Position numbers and translations under genes: made by a program
The notes under the pieces: generated by a model
The model's input: the letters and a program-made list of their open reading frames with translations, nothing else
Databases searched by the model: none
Told to the model about the DNA's origin: nothing
Source: an uncultured Acidobacteriota bacterium
Lineage (GTDB): Bacteria; Acidobacteriota; Polarisedimenticolia; Polarisedimenticolales; JAIQFR01
Assembly: GCA_937864465.1 (NCBI GenBank)
Contig: CALMJU010000083.1
Location: 1 to 47,455 of the forward strand
Length of the DNA stretch: 47,455 nt
Reading direction: 5' to 3'
Shown here: piece after piece, positions 33,651-43,465 of the stretch
Numbering within the stretch: position 1 is the stretch's first letter
Layout: each line of letters begins with the position of its first letter

Positions 33651-34118
33651 TCAGCAACCGCAACGAGGGTCGCCGTCGGTCATCGTCTCCAGGCGCGCGA
33701 TCTTGTCCAGGCGCGCGGCGTGGCGGCCGCCGCGGAACGGGGCGGCGAGGAAGCTCGCCACGATCTCCTCCACCATGCCGGACCCGCTGACCCGCGCGCC
33801 GAGACAGACGACGTTGGCGTCGTTGTGCTCTCTCGCCATCCGCGCGGTGTAGGGGTCCGCGCAGTGGGCGGCGCGCACGCCCCGCACCTTGTTCGCGGCG
33901 ATGCTCATCCCGATCCCGGTCCCGCAGACCAGCACCCCGAAGTCCGCCGCCCCCCGCGCGACCGTCCGCGCGACCCGCGAGGCGAAGTCGGGGTAGTCGA
34001 CCGACGCGGTCCCGTGCGTCCCGCAATCGTCGACGGCATGGCCGCCCTCGGCGAGCCAGAGCTTCAGGCGCTCCTTGGCCTCGTAGCCGGCGTGGTCCGA
34101 CCCGATCGCGATCCTCAT
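33651..34118 (-). CDS. rpiB: ribose-5-phosphate isomerase B
   Basis: RpiB interconverts ribose-5-phosphate and ribulose-5-phosphate. The 155-residue product has [11 protein letters not shown] (Asp8, His9), [16 protein letters not shown], the catalytic Cys65 in [14 protein letters not shown], and [12 protein letters not shown] (His98). The length is typical. The ATG overlaps the dgt stop by four bases (ATGA). It is followed by glyA after 20 bases. The rpiB-glyA pairing is common in bacteria. Supply of ribose phosphate fits the nucleotide theme of the operon. RpiB and LacAB-type isomerases are related, but the active-site pattern favours RpiB. Confidence 0.96.
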   Translation of the reverse strand: MRIAIGSDHAGYEAKERLKLWLAEGGHAVDDCGTHGTASVDYPDFASRVARTVARGAADFGVLVCGTGIGMSIAANKVRGVRAAHCADPYTARMAREHNDANVVCLGARVSGSGMVEEIVASFLAAPFRGGRHAARLDKIARLETMTDGDPRCGC

Positions 34119-35470
34119 CGCGGCTCCTCCCTGCGAAGCTGCTCCGCGCTCGGGATCGGGATCGCGCCCGTCTCGAGGAGACGCCGGTGCTCGGCCAGCG
34201 CGAACGTGTCCGTCATCGCCGCGAGATGGTCCGCTACGACGCGCGCGAAGCGCGGGTCCTTCCGGTATCGCGCCGCGATCTCCGGCTCGACCTCCTCCCG
34301 CGGAAGGTCCCGGAGATATCGTACCCCCGTCGCTTCCCTGTAGCGAAGCAGCACGTGATCGTCGAGGAGCGTCGGGTCCGCGAAGTAGGCCATGAACAGC
34401 CCGAGCGCGACGCGGCGCCCCCGGCCGTCCACGCGGTCCGCCTCGCGGCCGCGCCGCACCCTCGCCTCCAGGAATCCCTCGAGGTCCTCGAGGAGGCCGC
34501 GGGCCGCGGGCGGGAGGCAGACGAGCCCCCAGCGGGCCTCGCGGTCGCGTGCCGCGAGGAAGGCCTCCCGATCCCGGATCCCCTGACGCTCCGCCCATCG
34601 CGCGATCGCGGCGCCGGTCGCCAGCGTCGTCCCCGTGGCGAGGAGATGCGTGAGGCCGCGATGAATCGCGTTCGCCTTGGCGAAGCGTCCCGCGCGGGCG
34701 CGATAGCGCGCCCCGAGCTTGCGCCGCAGCGCCTCCACCGCGCGAAGCCGCTCGACCCGCTCCACGTCGACGACGCCCGCCTGCAGCGCGTCGTCCAGGT
34801 CGTGCAGCGCCGAGGCGATCCGGTCCGCGAGGGCGACGACCTGCGCCTCGAACGACGGGGCGAGACCGGGCCGGACCCCCTCGACCGCCTCCGGCGGCGC
34901 CCCATCGTCCCCCGCGGACTTGAGGATCCCCTCGCGGACCTCGTCCGTGAGATTGAGGCCCGGGTGGTCGTAGCGCTTCTCGAGCCGGTCCACGACCCGG
35001 ATCCCCTGCCACGCCCGGCGGAAGCCGCCGAGGTCCCCCAGCCCCGGTCCTCCGCGGCGGTCGAGCCGTCCGGACATGACGTCGTCGAGGGCCCGCCCGC
35101 CCGCCGGTCCGAAGGGGGGCTGGCCGAGGTCGTGGCCGAGAGCGACCGCCTCCACGAGATCCTCGTTGAGCCGGAGCGCCCGGCCGATCGTCCGGGCGAG
35201 CTGCGCGACTTCCAGCGTGTGGGTCAGGCGGTTCCGGCGGTGGTCCTCGTAGGCGGGCAGGATCCCGGTCTGCGCCTTGTCCCGGAGCCTCCGGAAGGCG
35301 CGGCTGTACACGATCCGGTCCCGGTCCCGCTGGAACGCGGTCCTGTAGTCGAACGCCCGCCCCTCGTCCTCGAGGGGAAAGCGCCGGGTCGCCCCGACCG
35401 ACCGCGACGCCCAGGGGGCGAGGCCCGCCTCCTCGGCCCTCTCGAGCCGTTCTCGCATGGATTCGGCCAT
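34115..35470 (-). CDS. dgt: dGTPase-like HD-domain protein with altered catalytic motif
   Basis: Dgt-family proteins hydrolyse dNTPs to nucleosides and triphosphate. The 451-residue product has the family N-terminus [33 protein letters not shown] (His84), HD pair His113-Asp114 and HDLDD near residue 227, so the metal frame is kept. The usual GHDLGHxPFGHxGE reads [14 protein letters not shown]: Gln117, Pro122 and Gly125 replace conserved His/Asn, His and Glu. The last two correspond to residues reported as catalytic in E. coli Dgt. Activity may be lost or changed; effector binding is possible. It heads the minus-strand nucleotide/DNA operon and overlaps rpiB as ATGA. Confidence 0.9.
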   Translation of the reverse strand: MAESMRERLERAEEAGLAPWASRSVGATRRFPLEDEGRAFDYRTAFQRDRDRIVYSRAFRRLRDKAQTGILPAYEDHRRNRLTHTLEVAQLARTIGRALRLNEDLVEAVALGHDLGQPPFGPAGGRALDDVMSGRLDRRGGPGLGDLGGFRRAWQGIRVVDRLEKRYDHPGLNLTDEVREGILKSAGDDGAPPEAVEGVRPGLAPSFEAQVVALADRIASALHDLDDALQAGVVDVERVERLRAVEALRRKLGARYRARAGRFAKANAIHRGLTHLLATGTTLATGAAIARWAERQGIRDREAFLAARDREARWGLVCLPPAARGLLEDLEGFLEARVRRGREADRVDGRGRRVALGLFMAYFADPTLLDDHVLLRYREATGVRYLRDLPREEVEPEIAARYRKDPRFARVVADHLAAMTDTFALAEHRRLLETGAIPIPSAEQLRREEPR

Positions 35471-35499
35471 CTGGGGCTCCGGGACCGCCGTGGGCGGGC

Positions 35500-35529
35500 A
35501 TGCTACACCGCCGCTCGAAATCGGTTCAA
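35500..35529 (-). promoter_or_regulatory. sigma-70-like promoter of the dgt-rpiB-glyA-dinG-polA train
   Basis: On the minus strand there is -35 TTGAAC (35524-35529), an 18-base spacer and -10 TAGCAT (35500-35505), each 4 of 6. It lies 30 bases before the dgt ATG. No better match is seen in the divergent gap shared with the ferredoxin gene. Confidence 0.4.
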
Positions 35530-35595
35530 GGACGGGGCCCCCCGGTTGCTCGCGCGCCCCCGGGCGCCTAAGTTAGCCCGCACGGAGGGAGCCCG

Positions 35596-35772
35596 ATGGC
35601 CGTCTCGATCAACTACGATCTCTGCGAGGCGAGCGGCGTCTGCGCCACCGTGTGCCCCGAGGACGTCTTCGAGCACCACGGCGGGCGCACCGCGATCGTG
35701 AAGCCGGAGGCCTGCACCGGGTGCTGGATCTGCGTCGAGCACTGCGTCTCGGGAGCGATCGAACTCGACTGA
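35596..35772 (+). CDS. small 2-cluster-type ferredoxin with a Ser in the first motif
   Basis: The 58-residue product is a bacterial-type ferredoxin. The second motif CTGCWICVEHC (Cys40, Cys43, Cys46, Cys50) is complete. The first motif CEASGVCATVCP has Cys10, Ser13, Cys16 and Cys20, so the second of four usual ligands is Ser. The cluster there may be a [3Fe-4S] or a Ser-ligated [4Fe-4S]. Its partners cannot be seen in the window. GGAGGGAGCCCG precedes the ATG. It is divergent from dgt and is followed by a hairpin at 35780-35795 and then tldD. Size and Cys pattern support the call. Confidence 0.9.
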   Translation: MAVSINYDLCEASGVCATVCPEDVFEHHGGRTAIVKPEACTGCWICVEHCVSGAIELD

Positions 35773-35779
35773 CGGCGCG

Positions 35780-35795
35780 CCCTCCGAAGGGAGGG
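35780..35795 (+). terminator. hairpin just after the ferredoxin gene, possible terminator
   Basis: CCCTCC and GGAGGG pair around a GAAG loop, starting eight bases after the TGA. No T-run follows, so classic intrinsic termination is doubtful. It could protect the 3' end or aid rho-type termination before tldD. Confidence 0.3.
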
Positions 35796-35858
35796 GGCCT
35801 CCTCTCGCCGCCGCCCCGCTTGCCGAGCCCCGCCCGCCGGGGATAACGTTCGGGCACC

Positions 35859-37346
35859 GTGATCGAAAGGCTGGAGGCGCTCGACGGGCTCGGTGCGGAG
35901 ATCGCGGCGCGGGCGGCGCGCGCGGGGGTTCTCGCCGTCTGGCGCACGCAGCTCCGGTCGGTCCGGCGCGTCGTGGTCCGGGCGGGACGCACGGAAGAGT
36001 CGACGAGCGCCGTCTTCTCGGGTCACGGCGTCCAGGTGCGGACCGCGGAGGGCCGCATGGCCCTCGCGAGCCGGGACGGGCTCGACCCTCTTCCCGCTCT
36101 TCGCCTCCTCGATCGCGCCGCGGACGCGACGCGGAGCGGCGAGTCCCTGGGCGTCGCCTCCTCGGCGGACGCCGATCTCCCCGTAGTCGTGGCGCGCTCG
36201 GTCCCCTCGGGGCTCGAGGCGTTCGAGGAGACGGAGGCGCCGGCGGTCGCGGCGCGGCTCGCGGAGATCGAGCGCGAGGTCGCCGCCGCCGCGCCCGGCG
36301 TCCGGCTGAGGCTGACCTGGGTGTCGGATCTCGACGCATGGCGAGTGCTCCGCTCCGACGGAACCGACGTGCTGTACGCGATGCCGCGCGCGGTGCTCCG
36401 GGCGGCCGCGACGACGGACGGCGACGGATCCCGGCATTCGATCGGCGCCTCGGTGGCGGGACCCGACCCGCGGCTCGCGTGGAACGAGCGCCTCGCGGGG
36501 CTGTTCCTGCGCCGGGCCGTCGCCGCCGCGAGGCTCGCGAGAGAGCTTCCCGACGCCCTCGTCCATCCGGCAGGCTGCCCGCCCCTCGTGATCGACTACA
36601 CGCTGGCCAAGGGGCTCGCCCACGAGGCGTTCGGTCACGCGGCGGAAGCCGACGGGTTCCGCTCGTCGGTGCTCGCCCGCGACGGGCGCTACCGGACCGG
36701 AGAGCGGGTCGGGGCGGATCGCGTTTCGATCGTGGACGAGCCGATCCCCGGGGACCACGCCTGGCAGCCGTACGGCCCCAACGGGCTCGTGCGCGAGCGG
36801 GCCGCGATCGTGGACCGCGGCGCGCTCGCCGACGCCCTCGCCGACCCGTGGTCGGCGGCCGCTTCCGGGGTCGCGGCCAGGGGCTCCGAGCGCGCCGAGT
36901 CGTACCGATCGGCGCCGCTCCCCCGGATGAGCAACATCCGGATCGAGGTCGCCGATCCCCTCCCCGCGCCCGGCTCCTTCGAGGACTACGGGGCGGCGGA
37001 GCTCCGGGATCTGCTCTCGGCGGCGGGAGTGTTCCGACGACACGCCGCGGTCTCCTGGCTCTCGGGGTACACGGGCGGCCAGGTGAACACCGCGACCGGG
37101 GACTTCGTCTTTCACTGCAAGGCGATCCGGCGGATCACCCGCGACGGAGACGTCCTCCACAGGCCGGCGATCTTCTCCGGCTCGATGTTCGGCGCTCTCG
37201 CCGCGATCCGAGAGGCCTTCGGGCCGCTCGCGCTCGATGCGATCGGGACCTGCGGAAAGTGGGGCCAGAACGTTCCCTCGAGCGGGGGGAGCCACTTCTT
37301 CCTGGTGCTGGACCCCGATCCCTCATTCCGGCTCGGCGGATCGTGA
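35859..37346 (+). CDS. tldD: TldD-type metallopeptidase subunit
   Basis: The 495-residue product is the catalytic half of the TldD/TldE (PmbA) protease, which trims peptide antibiotics and antitoxins in E. coli. It has the HExxxH motif HEAFGH (255-260) followed by AAEADGF. The third ligand is likely Cys465 in GTCGKWGQNVP. SGYTGGQVNTATGDF and RRITRDGDVLH also fit the family. The start is GTG, consistent with an N-terminus of normal length. pmbA follows after 46 bases. No ribosomally made peptide gene is visible in the window, so its substrate is unknown. Confidence 0.93.
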   Translation: MIERLEALDGLGAEIAARAARAGVLAVWRTQLRSVRRVVVRAGRTEESTSAVFSGHGVQVRTAEGRMALASRDGLDPLPALRLLDRAADATRSGESLGVASSADADLPVVVARSVPSGLEAFEETEAPAVAARLAEIEREVAAAAPGVRLRLTWVSDLDAWRVLRSDGTDVLYAMPRAVLRAAATTDGDGSRHSIGASVAGPDPRLAWNERLAGLFLRRAVAAARLARELPDALVHPAGCPPLVIDYTLAKGLAHEAFGHAAEADGFRSSVLARDGRYRTGERVGADRVSIVDEPIPGDHAWQPYGPNGLVRERAAIVDRGALADALADPWSAAASGVAARGSERAESYRSAPLPRMSNIRIEVADPLPAPGSFEDYGAAELRDLLSAAGVFRRHAAVSWLSGYTGGQVNTATGDFVFHCKAIRRITRDGDVLHRPAIFSGSMFGALAAIREAFGPLALDAIGTCGKWGQNVPSSGGSHFFLVLDPDPSFRLGGS

Positions 37347-37392
37347 TGCGACGCAGCGCGCGGCCGGCGCCTCCCGGACGGGAAGGGCCCCC

Positions 37393-38712
37393 ATGACCTC
37401 CGACGAAGCGCTCGACCGCCTCGTCGCCGCCGCGCGATCCGCCCGCCCCGGGGGGGTGCGCGTCCGCGAGTGGTCGGTCCACGTCGCGGAGTCCCGGCGC
37501 GCCTCGATCGGGACCCAGGACGCCCACACCGGAGGCCCCCACTCCCCTCTCGGCATCGCGGAGGCTCTCTCCGCACGCTGGCATCTCGTCTGGGAGGACG
37601 GCCGGGTGGTCTCGAGCGACCTCGACCGGACGGCGATCGAGGAGGGGCTCGGGGAGGCGATCGAGCGCGCCCGGGCCGCGGCGAGAGAGGACCCCGACGC
37701 GGCCCAGGTCGCGCCTCCGGCGAGGATGCCGGACGTCTCGCTGCTCGATTCGGCGGCGGCCCGGATGGCGGCCGGGGACCTCGCGCCCCTCGCCGGACGG
37801 CTTCGCGCGATCCGGGACCGGCTCGCGAGCCACGGCTTCCGGACGTGGAGCGGATCGTTCCACGCGACGCACACGACGGCGAGGATCGTCACGTCGTCAG
37901 GGCTCGACGCGTCGTCGGAGTCCACGCTCGCCGGATGGCACGCGACGTTCGACGGCGAGCTCGGAAACGGCCACGTCGCGCGAGCCCAGGACGGGGACGC
38001 GGAGTTCGAGGTCCGGCTCGATCGCCTCGCGGATCTGGCCGCGCGGCTGCGCCTCCCGGCCCCGCCGGGCGGGGCGCGAAGCCGGCTCGCGGTCCTCCAC
38101 CCGGCTGTCGTCCGCTCGCTCGTGTTCGGGACGCTCCTCCACAACCTCGACGGGGCAGCCGTGGCCCACGGCGAGAGCCGCTTCCCGGCGAAGGCGTTCG
38201 GCTCGAGGATGCCGGTCTTCCCGGAAGGGCTGTCGCTCCGCGTCGAGCCGCTCGAGCCCCTCAAGGCCGGATCGTACCGGTTCACGCTGGAGGGAGTTCC
38301 CGCCGCTCCCACGACGTTCGTCGATCGGGGCCGCCTCGTTACCCCCGTGCTCGGTCTCAAGTACGCCCGCCGCCTCGGGGGCCGCCCGACCGGCATCCCG
38401 GTCGCCTCCGACGCCCTCCGGCTCTCGGGCCCCCCCGCCATCGCGCTCGAGGAGGCCCTCGAGAGCGCGCCGGGCGGGACCCTCGTCCTCGCCGTCCTCG
38501 GCGTGCACACCCAGGACCGGGCGAGCGGCGACTTCTCGCTCTCGGCGCCGCAGGCCCTCGCGATCGCCGGCGGCTCGGCGAGGGGGCGCCTGCGAGTCAC
38601 GATGTCCGGGAACGTCTTCGAGGTCCTGGCGGACGACGCCCTCCGCCTCGTGCGGTTCCCGGGCGAGGACGTGCCGGGCCTTAGGATCCGGTGCGCGGTG
38701 GAGAACCGCTGA
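37393..38712 (+). CDS. pmbA: PmbA/TldE-type partner subunit
   Basis: The 439-residue product has the TldE/PmbA fold: an N-terminal domain with a weakly conserved [15 protein letters not shown]-like turn, a middle strand-rich part and a C-terminal family domain. It lacks HExxxH, as TldE subunits do. The C-terminal [12 protein letters not shown] and SGNVF resemble PmbA. It would form the heterodimer with TldD that encloses the active site. It directly follows tldD and precedes clpB by about 95 bases. Ala/Leu/Arg-rich drift makes similarity weaker than for TldD, but context supports the pair. Confidence 0.87.
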   Translation: MTSDEALDRLVAAARSARPGGVRVREWSVHVAESRRASIGTQDAHTGGPHSPLGIAEALSARWHLVWEDGRVVSSDLDRTAIEEGLGEAIERARAAAREDPDAAQVAPPARMPDVSLLDSAAARMAAGDLAPLAGRLRAIRDRLASHGFRTWSGSFHATHTTARIVTSSGLDASSESTLAGWHATFDGELGNGHVARAQDGDAEFEVRLDRLADLAARLRLPAPPGGARSRLAVLHPAVVRSLVFGTLLHNLDGAAVAHGESRFPAKAFGSRMPVFPEGLSLRVEPLEPLKAGSYRFTLEGVPAAPTTFVDRGRLVTPVLGLKYARRLGGRPTGIPVASDALRLSGPPAIALEEALESAPGGTLVLAVLGVHTQDRASGDFSLSAPQALAIAGGSARGRLRVTMSGNVFEVLADDALRLVRFPGEDVPGLRIRCAVENR

Positions 38713-38727
38713 TCTCCCGCGCCTCTC

Positions 38728-38733
38728 TTGACA
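38728..38733 (+). promoter_or_regulatory. TTGACA -35 element upstream of clpB
   Basis: A perfect TTGACA (as CTTGACA) occurs 16 bases after pmbA. No standard -10 follows at 17 bases. A heat-shock sigma-32-type -10 is only half matched by TCCCAAAG about 14 bases downstream. It may drive the clpB-hsp20-htpX-grpE train. Confidence 0.35.
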
Positions 38734-38807
38734 AACCCGGTCCGCAATCCCAAAGGAAGCTTCCGACGGGCCCGGGCGCGAGCCGCCCGGAGCGCGAGGG
38801 GATGCCG

Positions 38808-41414
38808 ATGCGAGCGGAGCGGTGGACGATCAAGACCCAGGAGGCCCTGCAGTCGGCCCAGGAGGCCGCGCGCGAGCGGGGGCACGCCGAGATCCGTCCC
38901 CTGCACGTGCTGCTGGCGCTCGCGCGGCAGAGGGAAGGGGTCGCAGGCCCGATCCTGGAGAAGCTGGGGGCCGATCCGCGGGCGGTGGCGGCGGGGGCCG
39001 AGGAGCGGCTCGCCACCCTGCCGAGGGTCGAGGGTCCGGCGGACGTCGCAATGTCGCGAGCCCTGTCGGATCTGCTGCGCGACGCGGAGAAGGCCGCGCG
39101 GGAATTCCAGGACGAGTTCCTCTCGACCGAGCACCTCCTCCTCGCGATGGCCCGCGCGTCCGGAGAGGCGGGCGAAGTGCTCCGGCGCTTTGGGGCGACG
39201 CCGGACGGCCTCCTGCAGGCGCTGCGCGAGATCCGGGGAACGGCCCGTGTCACGGACCCCTCCCCCGAGGAGAAGTACCAGGCCCTTCGCCGATTCTCGA
39301 GGGATCTCACCGAGCTCGCGCGCCAGGGAAAGCTCGACCCGGTCATCGGGCGAGACGAGGAGATCCGCCGCGTGATGCAGGTCCTCTGCCGTAGGACGAA
39401 GAACAACCCCGTTCTGATCGGCGACCCCGGGGTCGGCAAGACCGCCGTCGTCGAGGGGCTCGCGCGCCGGATCGCGGACGGCGACGTGCCGGAGACGCTG
39501 CGGGACCGCTCGCTCGTCGCCCTCGATCTCGGATCCCTGATCGCGGGATCGAAGTACCGCGGCGAGTTCGAGGACCGCCTCAAGGCCGTGCTGCGCGAGA
39601 TCGAGGACTCGGAGGGGCGCATCATCCTTTTCATCGACGAGATGCACACGCTGGTCGGGGCGGGAGCGGCCGAGGGGGCGGTGGACGCCGCGAATCTCCT
39701 GAAGCCGGCCCTGGCCCGGGGCGAGCTGCGGTGCATCGGCGCGACGACCCTCGGCGAGTACCGGAAGCACGTCGAGAAGGACGCCGCGCTCGAGAGGCGG
39801 TTCCAACCGGTCCTCGTGGGAGAGCCCTCCGTCGAGGACGCGATCTCGATCCTCCGCGGACTGCGGGAGCGGTACGAGGTGCACCACGGCGTGAAGATCC
39901 AGGACGCCGCACTCGTCGCGGCCGCGACCCTCTCGAGCCGGTACATCGCCGACCGCTTTCTCCCCGACAAGGCCATCGACCTCGTCGACGAGGCCGCGGC
40001 GCGGCTCCGGATGGAGATCGATTCCGTGCCCGCGGAGGTGGACGAGGTGCAGCGCCGCATCACGCAGCTCCAGGTGGAGCGCCAGGCCCTGAAGCGGGAG
40101 ACCGACCCGGCCTCGATCGAGCGGCTCGACAGGCTCGAGTCCGAGCTCGCGGACCTCCAGGAGCGGCACTCGAGGATGAAGGCGCGGTGGGACGCCGAGA
40201 AGGACGCGATCTCCCGGATCCGGGCCGTCAAGGAGGAGATCGAGCGGAAGCGCACGGAGGCCGCGCGGGCGGAGAAGGAGGGGGCGCTCGAGACCGCGGC
40301 GAAGCTCCGCTACGGGGAGGTGCCTAAGCTTCAGGGCGACCTCGAGGCCGAGAGCCGTCGCCTCGCGGATCTCCAGAAGGACGGGGCGATGCTCAAGGAA
40401 GAGGTCGGAGAGGAGGACGTGGCGGAGGTGGTCTCCAAGTGGACCGGGATCCCGGTCTCGAAGATGCTCGAGGGCGAGATGCAGAAGCTCGTCCACCTCG
40501 AGAACGAGCTCCACCGGCGCGTCATAGGGCAGGACGACGCCGTGGCCGCCGTCGCGACCGCAGTCCGTCGCGCCCGCTCCGGTCTCAAGGATCCGGGCCG
40601 GCCGATCGGGTCCTTCGTCTTCCTCGGCCCCACGGGGGTCGGCAAGACCGAGCTGGCGCGGGCGCTCGCCGAGGCGCTCTTCGACGACGAGCGGGCCATG
40701 ATCCGGCTGGACATGTCGGAGTACCAGGAGAGGCACACCGTCGCGCGGATGATCGGCGCCCCGCCCGGCTACGTCGGGCACGAGGAGGGCGGCCAGCTCA
40801 CGGAGGCGGTGCGGCGCAGGCCGTACTCCGTCGTGCTGCTCGACGAGATCGAGAAAGCGCACCCGGAGGTCTTCAACGCCCTGCTCCAGGTCCTGGACGA
40901 CGGACGCCTGACCGACGGCCGAGGGCGGACGGTGGACTTCCGGAACACGATCCTGATCCTCACGTCGAACCTCGCCTCGGCGTACATCCTCGATCACGCC
41001 GGGGACGACCCCGAGCGGATCCGCGAGCACGTGGAGCGGGCTCTCCGGGAGGCGTTCCGGCCGGAGTTCCTGAACCGGCTCGACGACGTGATCGTGTTCC
41101 GGTCGCTGTCCCGGGAGGACCTGGCTTCCATCGTGGAAATCCAGCTCTCCCGCCTCCGCCTCACGCTCGCGGAGCGGCGCATCGACGTCGCCGTCACCGA
41201 CGCCGCGAGGAGCCGGCTCGCCGACGCGGGATACGACCCTGCGTTCGGAGCCCGCCCGCTCAAGCGGGCCATCCAGAGGATGATCCTGGACCCGCTCGCG
41301 CTCCGTCTCCTCGACGGGACGTTCGCCCCCGGTGACGTCGTCCGGGTGGACGCCGGGGCCGAGGGCCTCGTCCTTTCGAAGGCCCCCGCCGCGGGAAGCG
41401 GCGGCGCGGGGTAG
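38808..41414 (+). CDS. clpB: ClpB disaggregase
   Basis: ClpB rescues aggregated proteins with DnaK. The 868-residue product has an N-domain ([17 protein letters not shown] onward), the first AAA+ module with GDPGVGKT (205-212), and a middle coiled-coil domain (about 400-530, rich in EKxAxRI and KEEIERKR). The second module has GPTGVGKT (607-614), [15 protein letters not shown] and [11 protein letters not shown]. All nucleotide-binding motifs are complete and the size is standard. I choose the second ATG, because GAGGGG sits directly against the first and six bases before the second; the first (38802) remains possible. hsp20, htpX and grpE follow with short gaps. Confidence 0.97.
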   Translation: MRAERWTIKTQEALQSAQEAARERGHAEIRPLHVLLALARQREGVAGPILEKLGADPRAVAAGAEERLATLPRVEGPADVAMSRALSDLLRDAEKAAREFQDEFLSTEHLLLAMARASGEAGEVLRRFGATPDGLLQALREIRGTARVTDPSPEEKYQALRRFSRDLTELARQGKLDPVIGRDEEIRRVMQVLCRRTKNNPVLIGDPGVGKTAVVEGLARRIADGDVPETLRDRSLVALDLGSLIAGSKYRGEFEDRLKAVLREIEDSEGRIILFIDEMHTLVGAGAAEGAVDAANLLKPALARGELRCIGATTLGEYRKHVEKDAALERRFQPVLVGEPSVEDAISILRGLRERYEVHHGVKIQDAALVAAATLSSRYIADRFLPDKAIDLVDEAAARLRMEIDSVPAEVDEVQRRITQLQVERQALKRETDPASIERLDRLESELADLQERHSRMKARWDAEKDAISRIRAVKEEIERKRTEAARAEKEGALETAAKLRYGEVPKLQGDLEAESRRLADLQKDGAMLKEEVGEEDVAEVVSKWTGIPVSKMLEGEMQKLVHLENELHRRVIGQDDAVAAVATAVRRARSGLKDPGRPIGSFVFLGPTGVGKTELARALAEALFDDERAMIRLDMSEYQERHTVARMIGAPPGYVGHEEGGQLTEAVRRRPYSVVLLDEIEKAHPEVFNALLQVLDDGRLTDGRGRTVDFRNTILILTSNLASAYILDHAGDDPERIREHVERALREAFRPEFLNRLDDVIVFRSLSREDLASIVEIQLSRLRLTLAERRIDVAVTDAARSRLADAGYDPAFGARPLKRAIQRMILDPLALRLLDGTFAPGDVVRVDAGAEGLVLSKAPAAGSGGAG

Positions 41415-41443
41415 AATCGGAGCGGGAAAGGGAGGAACTCACC

Positions 41444-41899
41444 GTGGCCATTCAGCGCTCGGACCCGATCCGCGATCTCGTGGGGCTGCAGGAGCGGATG
41501 AACCGACTCTTCGACGAGGCCCTGGCCCGGTCCGGGGGCCCCGGAGGCACGGAGGCCCTCGCCGCGGGAGGCTTCAGACCTCCGGTCGACCTGTTCGAGG
41601 AGGCCACGCGTTTCGTCGTGCGCGCGGACCTGCCGGGAGTCGCCTCGAAGGACGTGGCGATCGAGGTGTCGGGAGACGACCTCGTCCTCAAGGGCGAGCG
41701 GCGGGGAGACGCGGGGCCGGGACGCGAGAGCTACCTCCGGGCCGAGAGGCCTCAAGGCCCGTTCGCGCTGCGGATCTCGCTCCCTCCGAGCGTGGACCGG
41801 CTCAAGATCGAGGCGTCGCATCGCGACGGCGTGATCGAGGTATCCCTTCCCAAGAAGCAGGCTTCGGAGGCCGGCCGCGTAAAGATCGAAGTCAGGTAA
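41444..41899 (+). CDS. small heat-shock protein (Hsp20/alpha-crystallin)
   Basis: The 151-residue product has an N-terminal helix ([20 protein letters not shown]), the alpha-crystallin domain with [23 protein letters not shown] and [18 protein letters not shown], and the end [15 protein letters not shown]. The C-terminal IxI/V-type anchor is represented by VKIEV. Small Hsps hold unfolding proteins for ClpB and DnaK. The start is GTG with a GGGAGGAA ribosome site. It lies 29 bases after clpB and 16 before htpX, which suggests one heat-shock transcript. Confidence 0.95.
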   Translation: MAIQRSDPIRDLVGLQERMNRLFDEALARSGGPGGTEALAAGGFRPPVDLFEEATRFVVRADLPGVASKDVAIEVSGDDLVLKGERRGDAGPGRESYLRAERPQGPFALRISLPPSVDRLKIEASHRDGVIEVSLPKKQASEAGRVKIEVR

Positions 41900-41915
41900 G
41901 AAAGAGGGCGGAACC

Positions 41916-42770
41916 ATGACGACGACGAACCACATCAAGACCGTGCTCCTGCTCGGGCTCCTGACCGGACTCATCGTGGTCTGCGGAGGCGCCATGGGCG
42001 GCCGGGGCGGGATGGTGCTCGCACTCGGCTTCGCGGCGGTCATGAATCTCGGGGCGTACTGGTTCTCGGACCGCATCGTGCTGGCGATGCATCGGGCGCA
42101 GCCGGTGAGCGCCGCCGAGGAGCCTCGCCTCCACGGGATCGTCGATCGGCTCGTCGCGCGCGCGGGCCTCCCCAAGCCGAAGCTGTACGTCCTCCCCCAG
42201 GAGGCGCCCAACGCGTTCGCGACCGGGCGGAATCCGCGCCATGCAGCGGTCGCCGTGACCGCAGGCCTCCTGCGGATGATGGACGACGAGGAGCTCGAGG
42301 GCGTGGTGGCCCACGAGCTCGGGCACGTGCGCAACCGGGACATCCTGATCGCCTCGATCGCGGCGACGATCGCGGGGGCGATCACCATGCTCGCGAGCAT
42401 GGCCCGGTTCGCGGCGATCTTCGGAGGAGCCGGCGGGCGCGACGACCGGGAAGGGGGCGCAGGCGGAGCTCTCGGGCTCCTCGCGATGGCGATTCTCGCG
42501 CCGATCGCGGCCCTGGTCATCCAGATGGCCGTCTCAAGGTCGCGGGAGTACGCGGCAGACGCGACGGGGGCGCGCTTCGCCGGGAATCCCTACGGCCTCG
42601 CGCGCGCGCTCGACAAGCTCGGGGCCGCGGCCCAGCGCTTGCCCCTCGTGACGAGCCCATCGACGAGCCACCTCTTCATCGTGAAGCCGTTCTCGGGACG
42701 CGCCTTCTCGAACCTGTTCAGCAGCCACCCTCCGATCGAGGAGCGGATCCGGCGCCTGACCGGCCGCTGA
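41916..42770 (+). CDS. htpX: HtpX membrane zinc protease
   Basis: HtpX degrades misfolded inner-membrane proteins. The 284-residue product has two N-terminal transmembrane helices (about 8-50), the zinc motif HELGH (133-137) in [13 protein letters not shown], a second helix pair (about 145-205) and the third ligand Glu211 in [13 protein letters not shown]. The C-terminal [13 protein letters not shown] is typical of HtpX. A Gly/Asp-rich loop lies between the later helices. The ATG lies 16 bases after hsp20. The family call is firm, and its place in a proteostasis cluster agrees with heat-inducible htpX elsewhere. Confidence 0.95.
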   Translation: MTTTNHIKTVLLLGLLTGLIVVCGGAMGGRGGMVLALGFAAVMNLGAYWFSDRIVLAMHRAQPVSAAEEPRLHGIVDRLVARAGLPKPKLYVLPQEAPNAFATGRNPRHAAVAVTAGLLRMMDDEELEGVVAHELGHVRNRDILIASIAATIAGAITMLASMARFAAIFGGAGGRDDREGGAGGALGLLAMAILAPIAALVIQMAVSRSREYAADATGARFAGNPYGLARALDKLGAAAQRLPLVTSPSTSHLFIVKPFSGRAFSNLFSSHPPIEERIRRLTGR

Positions 42771-42805
42771 CGGGGCGGAAGGCGACCATCGGGGGTCGAG
42801 GCGTC

Positions 42806-43465
42806 ATGAGAGACATCGAGAGCGACGGCGCCGGGACGGACGAGGCTCCCGTCCGGGAGGAAGGACCGCGGCGCCCGAAGCTCAAGGTCGAGGACAAGCG
42901 GCACTGGGCTCGCGCCGCCGGCGGCGGGGCGGAGGAGGACGGCAAGGGAGAGGCACCCTCTCTCGAACCGACCGTCGTGGAGGAATGCCGGCGCCGAGCC
43001 GACGAGGCGGAGCGCAGGCTCCAGGAGTACGTCGCCGCGTACCGCCAGGCGCGGGAGGAGCAGGACGCCTTTCGCGAGCGTCTCGCACGGGACGTCGAGC
43101 GGAGGGCCGAGGCCCGCTTCGGCGCCCTCGTCGCGGAGCTCCTCGAGACGGCGGACGACCTCGATCTCGCGCTCGCTCACGCGGCCGACGTCCGGGAGGC
43201 CGAGCCCCTCGCGAGGGGAGTGGCCCTGGCGCGCGACCGGTTCGTCGCCGCGCTCGAGAAGAGCGGGATCTCCCGGATCGTCCCCGACGGGCAGCCCTTC
43301 GACCCGAACTTCGCGGAGGCGGACCACGTCGTCGACGCGGGCAGCGCGGACCTCGACGGCACGGTGGCGTCGACGCTCCGGCCCGGCTACGTGCTGGGGG
43401 AGCGATTGCTCCGGCCCGCCCGCGTCGTGGTGGCCCGCGTTCCTCCGGCCCCCTCCCGGCACTAG
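42806..43465 (+). CDS. grpE: GrpE nucleotide exchange factor
   Basis: GrpE releases ADP from DnaK. The 219-residue product has an acidic N-terminus, a basic segment PRRPKLKVEDKRHWAR (22-37), a long coiled-coil helix (about 57-110) and the C-terminal beta domain. That domain has FDPNFAEADHVVDAG and GTVASTLRPGYVLGERLLRPARVVV. The basic segment is not part of the common GrpE pattern as I know it. It ends with TAG inside the CTAG shared with the convergent kinase-like gene. It lies 35 bases after htpX. No dnaK or dnaJ is in the window. Confidence 0.9.
   Translation: MRDIESDGAGTDEAPVREEGPRRPKLKVEDKRHWARAAGGGAEEDGKGEAPSLEPTVVEECRRRADEAERRLQEYVAAYRQAREEQDAFRERLARDVERRAEARFGALVAELLETADDLDLALAHAADVREAEPLARGVALARDRFVAALEKSGISRIVPDGQPFDPNFAEADHVVDAGSADLDGTVASTLRPGYVLGERLLRPARVVVARVPPAPSRH

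Noticed and set aside
38713-38807. CIRCE or a full sigma-32 promoter before clpB
   Set aside because: No inverted repeat of the CIRCE type is present, and the heat-shock -10 is only half matched.
37323-41030. A 1235-codon minus-strand open frame opposite pmbA and clpB
   Set aside because: It mirrors two firmly identified genes and has no recognisable domain. Long antisense frames are expected at this base composition.
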